The notes beneath the pieces were generated by a model. It saw only the letters and a program-made list of their open reading frames with translations, was not told the origin of the DNA and did not search any database. Made by a program: the position numbers and the translations under genes. DNA of 64,000 nucleotides from Serripes groenlandicus (lineage: Eukaryota; Mollusca; Bivalvia; Cardiida; Cardiidae), in assembly GCA_031761405.1 (NCBI GenBank), contig JASEVX010000008.1, forward strand, positions 69,873,017 through 69,937,016. The letters are read 5' to 3'. Below are positions 57,648 through 64,000 of the stretch, piece after piece (position 1 is the first letter of the stretch; each line of letters opens with the position of its first letter).

Positions 57648-58330
57648 TTTTTAGCTCGACTATTCGAAGAATATGAGAGCTATACTACTCACCCTGGCGT
57701 CGGCGTCCACGTCACATCTTGTTTAAGGTTTTGCATGTAAGTACATAAATACTACATGTATTACATTGAAACTTTCTACAAGCCTACCCAACTATCACAC
57801 CTATGTAGATTATCAAGTTAGATCACTTTATCCTGCATTTTTTGCAAGTTATGGCCCTTTTTTACTTAGAAATTATGGTTAAAGTTTTGCGTGCAACTAA
57901 ATTTAAGAGTCCATATCTCAGTATTTACTTGATGCATTGCATTGAAACTTTCTACAACCCTACCCAACTATCACACCTATGTAGATTATCAAGTTAGATA
58001 ACTCTATCCTGCATTTATGCAAGTTATGGCCTTTTTTATGCCCCCGGAATCACCGATTCGGTGGGCATCTAGTTTTTGGTCTCTTTGTCTGTCTGTCGAA
58101 AAAAACTTTAACTTTGACCACTACTTTTGAACCATAACAGGTACGGCTATCATATTTCACATGTGTATTCCTTGTGGCATGACCTTTCTGTCAGTACTAA
58201 ATTTGTTGACCTTGCGACCTTGACCTTTGACCTAGATGTTGCCATTCGGGGGCATCTTGTTTTACTTAGAAATGCTGGTTAAAGTGTTGCGTGCAACTAA
58301 ATTAAGAGTCCATATCTCAGTATTTACTTG
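57648..58330 (+). mobile_element. Helentron/pearl-like element (AGCTCGACTATTC type) with a nested insertion
   Basis: TTTTT, hairpin AGCTCGACTATTCGAAGAATATGAGAGCT (approximate), CTGGCGTCGGCGTCCACG. The core is about 170-bp units (TTTTGCATGTAAGTACATAA; ATTGAAACTTTCTACAA; CAAGTTATGGCCC). Interrupted by the element at 58037-58264. Confidence 0.7.
58037..58264 (+). mobile_element. Short Helentron/pearl-like element (ATGCCCC type), nested
   Basis: ATGCCCCCGGAATCACCGAT to GCCATTCGGGGGCATCTTGT, with mirrored ATGCCCCCGGAAT and ATTCGGGGGCAT ends. The sister core unit at 57850-57870 (GGCCCTTTTTTACTTAGAAA) shows the empty site: the insertion is in the T run. Confidence 0.8.
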
Positions 58331-59410
58331 ATGCATGTTTGTCTTGATGATGTAAGTCAAGTTCGAATTTTTGCTTCAACAGTTTGAAATTTTGTCAGAA
58401 TGTTTATCTTAATGATATCTAGGTCGAGTTTGAATATGGGTCAAGCCGCGTTAAAAACTAGGTAACTAGGCCAAATTGAATGGAAAGCTTGTTAACACTT
58501 TGGAGGCCTTATTTTCAACTTGAGCATGTTGAAACTTTATCAGAATGTTTGTCTTGATGATAGATAGGTCAAGTTCGAACATAGGTCATTGAAATTTTGT
58601 CAGAATATTTGTAATAATGATATCCAAGTCAAGTTTAAATATGGGTTATATTGGGTCAGAAACTAGGTTACTAGGCCAAATTGAAGGAAACTCTTGTTAA
58701 TACTGTCGAAGCCACATGTTTTGCTAAGGCAGCTTGAAATTTGACCAAAAAGTTTATCTATATGATATCTAGGCCAAGTTTGAATATGGGTCAACCCGGG
58801 TAAAACACAGGTCACTAAGCCAAATTGAATGAAAATCTTGTTAACACTCTTGAGGCCTTATTTTCAACTTGAGCATGTTGAAACTTTATCAGAATATTTG
58901 TCTTGATGATATATTGGTCAAGTTCGAACATGGGACAAAAGGTAGGTCACTAGGTCAAATTGAAGGAAAAGCTTGTTAACACTCTAGAGGCCTCAATTTT
59001 TTGAAATTTTGTCAGAATGTTTGTATTAATGATATCCAGGTCATGTTTGAATATGGGTCACATTGGGTCAGAAACTAGGTCACTAGGCCAAATTGAAGGA
59101 ACATCTTGTTAACTCTGTAGAAGCATCTTTTTTGGCTACAGCAGCTTGAAATTTGGACGGAATTATATCTAAATGATATGTAGGTCAAGTTTGAATATGG
59201 GTCATGCTTGGTTAAAAACTAGGTCACTAGGCCAAAATGAAGGAAAATCTTGATAACACTCTGGATACTGCATTTTAGCTTGAGTATGTTTAAACTTTAT
59301 CAAAATGTTTTTCTTAATGATATCTAGGTCAAGCTCTAACATGGGTCATGTTGGGTCAAAAAGTAGGTCACTAGGTCAAATTGAAGGAAAATCTTGTTAA
59401 CACTTTAGAG
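58330..59410 (+). repeat. AGGTCA-rich tandem array, about 147-bp units, 7 copies
   Basis: The same unit as the core of 34823-36483 (ACTAGGTCACTAGGTCAAAT; GAAAATCTTGTTAACACT; TGTTGAAACTTTATCAGAAT). No hairpin start or TCTTGT end, so this is a truncated element. Confidence 0.8.
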
Positions 59411-59852
59411 TCAACATCTCCGCATTTCAGTACTTTCAGTACTTTGATTTTAAATTGAGCACCGCTTATTCGTGTTATTTCTATTTGTTCGCAGAGTATG
59501 GATGCCATAAAGCCCAGAGGACCATTGCGGGTAGATGACGACACTGGGCATACCAGGATGCTACGACAGACCGAATGACGATCAAGTAAAGAGTGAATCT
59601 GACAATATCGTATTTCAAACCGAAACACCGACCAGAATACAGGAAACAGAAATGAGCACGCCACAAGCCTGTAAACCACCCTTATCGTATACATAAATTG
59701 GTCCTGTTACTTGTCTGTTAAAGCTAGGTCAATTGAAACGCAGATATTTTTATATTAATTTTAACCCTATTCTTATTCAGTAATTGTATACAAATACATC
59801 GGAAAAATCCATTCCTTGGTATCTTTACTCAAATGGGCGCTATTAATAAAAC
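59411..59852. other. No gene recognised
   Basis: Open stretches exist on both strands (59371-59694) but show no family resemblance or splice logic. Confidence 0.4.
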
Positions 59853-60359
59853 CAGGGACGTAGATAAGAGGGATAGGCAACTCAATCTGTACACCTGTTA
59901 TCTGGTTAAAATATCACCCATAGACATAAAATTGTCAACATTTTCACATTTTGTAGCAAAGAAAACTTTGAAGTCACATTTGGCACATAAACAAAACATG
60001 CATATTCTGAAAGCTTAGGATCTCATCTACAGTTAGAAATACTATGAACAACTGGAATTCCTTTGTATTTTGAACAATGACTGGTTTAAAAGACACAGAT
60101 ATTGGGATTTCTGCATTATTTTATTTTTTTTCCAAAAATTAATAGACTGTCATTTTTCATGAGGATAACATATTATCAAAATGTTAAGTATATTGAAATA
60201 CTTTTATCTACTGCAATAGAAGAATGTTTAAACTTTCAGAAAATATTTTTTTTATTATCATATCTTGAACAATTTTTTAGTTTTACTTGCTACAAACGTT
60301 GACACGGGTGATATTTTAGTATTCAATTTAGTTGCTTATCCCTCTTATCTACGTCCCTG
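59853..60359. mobile_element. 507-bp TIR transposon (CAGGGACGTAG ends)
   Basis: CAGGGACGTAGATAAGAGGG at the left, mirrored by CCCTCTTATCTACGTCCCTG at the right. ATAAAAC flanks both sides, a 7-bp match (8 bp with one mismatch), as for hAT. Non-coding. A related copy without ends lies at 61828-62142. Confidence 0.8.
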
Positions 60360-60423
60360 ATAAAACTGTAATTTTTCACTTTTCCAATAATCAAATTTCA
60401 CGCGTGCATACGCCTGTTGCCGA

Positions 60424-60431
60424 TGACGTCA
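60424..60431. promoter_or_regulatory. CRE (TGACGTCA) upstream of a candidate start codon
   Basis: Full cAMP-response palindrome 27 bases before the ATG at 60459, in a locally CG-containing stretch (CACGCGTGCATACGCC). Confidence 0.35.
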
Positions 60432-60458
60432 TCAGTTGACAACTTGACCATATATGTA

Positions 60459-60587
60459 ATGGAGACTAGTGAAATTATGCAAGGTTTAAAAGAAAGAGAT
60501 GCGAATTCTGTTGTGACTACACTTCCTGCATTTCATCAGAAGTTTCATCTAGTGATTAAGACCAATAGACCAAAATTGAAGGTCCTA
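60459..60587 (+). CDS. Candidate first coding exon of an unknown gene
   Basis: ATG opens 43 codons, METSEIMQGLKERDANSVVT then TLPAFHQKFHLVIKTNRPKL and KVL, ending exactly at a strong donor GTAAGA. The composition is protein-like and a CRE lies just upstream. No matching second exon was found before 64000, so the gene would continue outside, or this may be chance. I do not recognise the protein. Confidence 0.4.
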
Positions 60588-61827
60588 GTAAGACTCGACC
60601 TTTGTTGTATATAGCTGCGTTTGAAGCCGTTAACAACATTAGTTTAGCTATAATAAATGTGTTTTAGGGGTATTCTGGGTCGTTCGAAAGCCAGAACAAA
60701 ATATTTAGCAGTGTAAGTCCCCAAAATTAAACATGGCATTGACAAATGAAAGGCGATATGTAGAAAGTAACTAAAAGGAAATATTGCCAATTATTTATAT
60801 ATTAATAAATTGAGATTAACACCGTTTTTAACGGTATGTCATGGTGGTCAGTTCACCTAACATGTTTTTCCTGGTTTTCTCGTACCAGTACTCACACACA
60901 AAATTATACCTAGGCAACTGCCTACCTCACTGTGAGGGAGCAAACAAAATCACGTGACCACAAATGCGAACGACCACGGAGAAATTGAGACAACAAAACG
61001 TATGTTTTTGACGCTATCTTTATTAACTTGAATCGAATTAAAACGAGACCTAGCCCACGGTACGCCACATGATTTCCGATTTCATGTGGTATACTGTCTG
61101 TTATTCTTGGTGTCGTAGTTTTTGAGAACATTCAAAAACAAATTTTGAATCGGCGATGCAGACGACCACACATTTTGAATATCTTGCTAAAACAATGATA
61201 AATCGGCTAGTTTCAACTGGTTCTTTACGGAAAAACACATATTAAAGCAAATATATACCATTTAGAGTACCTTTGCAAGGCGTATTGATGTTTTTGAAGG
61301 CAATATTAAAATAATAATAATTATGCGTACGACCACACTCTAGAACTTTAGACGAACGACGACACTTTTTTAATTAAATTTGAAGGGGGGTGCGAGTATT
61401 TTGGCGACGACAACATGGAGCAGCACATCCCGGTATATATGAGCTATTCGTGCTAAGAAAAGCCGGTCACACATGAATATACAAAGGTTTGTTTCAAATT
61501 ACACTGATTATTTGCTCTTAAAAAGCACTACTTGGCAAAAAATAGTATTTGTAATAATGATCTTACATGCGTAAAGAAACCTAACATTATTATGTTCCAA
61601 TTCCTGTACGAAAACTCGGAGCCAATTATGTACTGAGTCTGTACCAATTTTGGGGAGTATGCATACAGAATTTTCGTTTTCTGTACAGAAAAAGCACGGA
61701 CACAGAATCTGATATAAATTCTGTACAGACTTCTTGTTTTTTTCTGTACAGAGTCTTACTGAACCAGATATTTGTCTGTACAGATTAATGTATCAGAAAG
61801 ATTTTTCGCACTTAGAAAAAAAAAACC
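60588..61827. other. No gene recognised; SINE fragment and CTGTACAG cluster
   Basis: Contains a minus-strand fragment of SINE family 2 (60819-60905, AGGAAAAACATGTTAGGTGA on the other strand) and four CTGTACAG palindromes at 61681-61783. Confidence 0.5.
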
Positions 61828-62142
61828 AATACATACATATTCTGAAAGCTGAAAATTTCAACTTAAGTTAGAAATACATTGAACAGCTGGAATTTCTATG
61901 TATTTTGAATAAATGACTGGTTTAAAAGACACAGGTATTGTGAATTTTGTTCCAAATATTGATAGACTGACATTATTCATAAGAATGAAATATTATCAAA
62001 AAGTGTAGTGTATTAAAATATTGTTAACTATTGCAACAGAACAATGTGTAAACTTCCAGAAAATATCTTTGTTATTTGCATATCTTCAATAGTTTTTGCG
62101 TTTTACATGCTACAAATGTTGAGACGGGTGATATTTTAGTGG
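61828..62142 (+). repeat. Second copy of the 59853-60359 interior
   Basis: TATTCTGAAAGCTGA, GACTGGTTTAAAAGACACAG, AGACTGACATTATTCAT and GACGGGTGATATTTTAGT all match, about 85% by eye. Both terminal inverted repeats are missing. Confidence 0.75.
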
Positions 62143-62740
62143 GTCACGAACGTGTGTATATTTATAACGGTCACATTGACATCCAATCAGATGAGAATAT
62201 GCAATTTGTTTAAAGTTTGAATGATCCGTGATTCGAACTTGGCCGTGCGGTGATAGCATATCATAACTACCAGGTATATTTTTCCCGATCAATATCAAAT
62301 TAAACCTTATAATCTGAGCTTTATTCTAATATATAGCATTTTCTGAAATCGGCCTGAAATTGACGTTCGCATAGCAATTAATATAAACAATAATATATTA
62401 CTATTGCAATAAATATTATTTTTCTACTATCAAAAGATATTTCACGATCTTCTTTCATCAGTTTTTCTTGGGGGAAATCCGTGAGTGTAATATTTAAATC
62501 TTAATTGTAGTTTTTGGTTTATAATTCTAATATATATGATTATTTGTTGAAAAATACCAATTGAATATAATCTAACATTATTCTGTTCTTTATATTCGAT
62601 ATTTTCACACGTTTTTTCTAAACCGGAAATCGAGAACTTGCACTGACAACTAGCATATTACTCGGATAAATCTATTTTCGGACAGTCCAGGATAAAGTCT
62701 AAATTTTTACTGTAGGACTTATTCGAGGTTATTTTTCCAG
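62143..62740. other. No feature recognised
   Basis: AT-rich DNA. Confidence 0.5.
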
Positions 62741-62917
62741 TAAACCCTTTCCCACACAAAGCGATTCTGCAGCAGACGACTTTGACATCAATGCAAAAAT
62801 ATTGAAAATCTATAACATTGAAATTTTATTATTAAAATTTTAATAGAGTTGAAAAAAGAGAGATGGCTCATGATGAGCAATGTTTTCAAAAGTCGTCTGC
62901 AAATGGGAAAGTGGTAA
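62741..62917. mobile_element. TTAACCC MITE, diverged copy
   Basis: AAACCCTTTCCCACACAAAG, GATTCTGCAGCAGACGACTT and a right end GTCGTCTGCAAATGGGAAAG. Both TTAA borders are decayed. Confidence 0.6.
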
Positions 62918-63476
62918 AATTAGTATTTTGATTAGTAGCAAAATTTAAAACTTCCAGATGCTGTGACGTACATTATTGTTGGCATGCTCTTGCATAATGT
63001 ATCAAGCAAGAAATCCTGGGCCGGCAAGGAAAGATGAACAAGACATTGAGAGACAAAACTTGCTACAATTTATTATTTAAAACCCTTATATATTAAACAT
63101 TTATCATCTTGTTTAAAAGAAAATATGTCATTTGATGTTGAAAATGTTTGCGTTTAAACTTCAATAAATATTATATTACTTACATTACACCTTCTTTTTT
63201 GCAATTTTTTCATTGAGAAATTTATCCTTTTGTCACAAATGTTTTCAATTCTGTCCAATAGTTGTGCATTCATTTACAGAAACTTTCCATTTTTTTGTCT
63301 AGATGTTTTCATCATTGTTGTCATACAAGGGAACTGGTTATCTATGTATTTAATAGATAATTTAAAAGGCTTTAGCTTTTTAAGAAAGATTCATAGATTA
63401 TTGAAAATATTTGTTTCCCTCTGTGTGTATTCTTTATGAACATGAAAAAACCCATCATATATGTGTGTTTCCCATA
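62918..63476. other. No gene recognised
   Basis: AT-rich DNA with a weak TTAACCC MITE trace (ATCCTTTTGTCACAAATGTT at 63225-63245). Confidence 0.4.
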
Positions 63477-63632
63477 TTAACCCTTTTCCACATACAGGAA
63501 AACTGTAGCAAGCAGCATTGAAAACATCCAGGCAATAATTTACATAGAATATCATTATAAATGAAACTATAACTTGAATATCTTGAAAAACATTGTTGCA
63601 AAAGGAGAAATTGCTTGTTTCAAATAATCCCT
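63477..63632. mobile_element. TTAACCC MITE, left half
   Basis: TTAACCCTTTTCCACATACA, ACATTGTTGCAAAAGGAGAA. The right half is replaced by the next element at about 63633. Confidence 0.6.
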
Positions 63633-64000
63633 CCTTTTTATGCGGGGGATTCAGCTGTGCTGAATACCTCCGTATATTGTCATGCCTAGCTTACAGGAAA
63701 TGAAACTTTGTAAATTTTTTGTGCTGCCCTCTGTTTTTTTTTCAAAATGGACAATTTGTCTTGATTGCCCAGGGATCAGTTAAATACGTTTCACAACAAG
63801 CTAAACATTATGCACATCATACAAAGTAAACGTACACAATGTAAAGTTTTAATCCATAAAGTTGTATACATAATTTAGAAATTTAAGTATAAAATATAAC
63901 ACAAAGTAACTTCATTATATATAAAAGTATAACAATTTGTTTGTGTAAAAATAACAAAATGTAAATTTATATTGAAATCATTTTTTGTTTGAGAAAACCC
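63633..64000 (+). mobile_element. Probable Helentron/pearl-like element start, cut by the window edge
   Basis: TTTTT, then ATGCGGGGGATTCAGCTGTG mirrored by CTGAATACCTCCGTAT, the same T-run plus hairpin start as the other elements. No 3' end inside the window. Confidence 0.45.

Noticed and set aside
59371..59694. 107-codon minus-strand open frame, considered as an upstream BHMT-like exon
   Set aside because: No match to the family's N-terminal motifs, and its 3' part is pearl-like core repeat.
62950..63030. Possible second exon for the gene starting at 60459
   Set aside because: The frame that fits the donor meets a stop at once; other frames do not continue to a donor.

Overview
This is a 64 kb window of animal nuclear DNA. 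It is AT-rich, has split genes with GT-AG introns, and is saturated with repeats. The repeat types suggest a mollusc, most likely a bivalve: short elements with tandem cores, many minisatellites, tRNA-headed SINEs, and stretches rich in the hexamer AGGTCA. That assignment is inference; no species is claimed.

Layout. At the left edge (141-4662, + strand) are the last five visible coding exons of an armadillo-type repeat protein that I cannot name, with an apparent one-base frameshift near 590. From about 5.2 to 29 kb there is no convincing cellular gene. This block holds minisatellites with 29, 35, 38, 40, 48, 50, 55 and 26-29 bp units, a decayed hAT transposon (7064-11079, containing a 200-base assembly gap), two SINE families, the decayed 3' end of a non-LTR retrotransposon (18467-19503), and a miniature LTR element (25981-26641).

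The centre (30002-53419, + strand) is a complete nine-exon gene for the 26S proteasome deubiquitinase Rpn11/PSMD14. It gives a 311-residue product with the whole JAMM zinc site. Its introns carry hAT elements, TTAA-flanked MITEs, minisatellites and Helentron/pearl-like elements. At exons 3 and 6 the exon end plus 5' splice site has been copied in tandem into the intron, about 16 copies at exon 6.

The right part has, on the minus strand, the 3' exons of a homocysteine S-methyltransferase (BHMT-like) gene (55147-57378). Its GLNC exon is rearranged and frameshifted, so the locus may be a pseudogene or mis-assembled. Further right are a near-perfect foldback element (57477-57637), more pearl-like elements, a small TIR transposon (59853-60359), and a possible first coding exon behind a CRE motif (60459-60587). 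The rest, to 64000, is mostly featureless AT-rich DNA with MITE fragments.

The most notable signals are the splice-donor minisatellites in PSMD14, and a set of at least nine otherwise different repeats that share one architecture: a 5' T-run followed by a hairpin, a tandem core, and a 3' end in TCTTGT. Two of these have empty sites visible inside the window showing insertion into a T-run.
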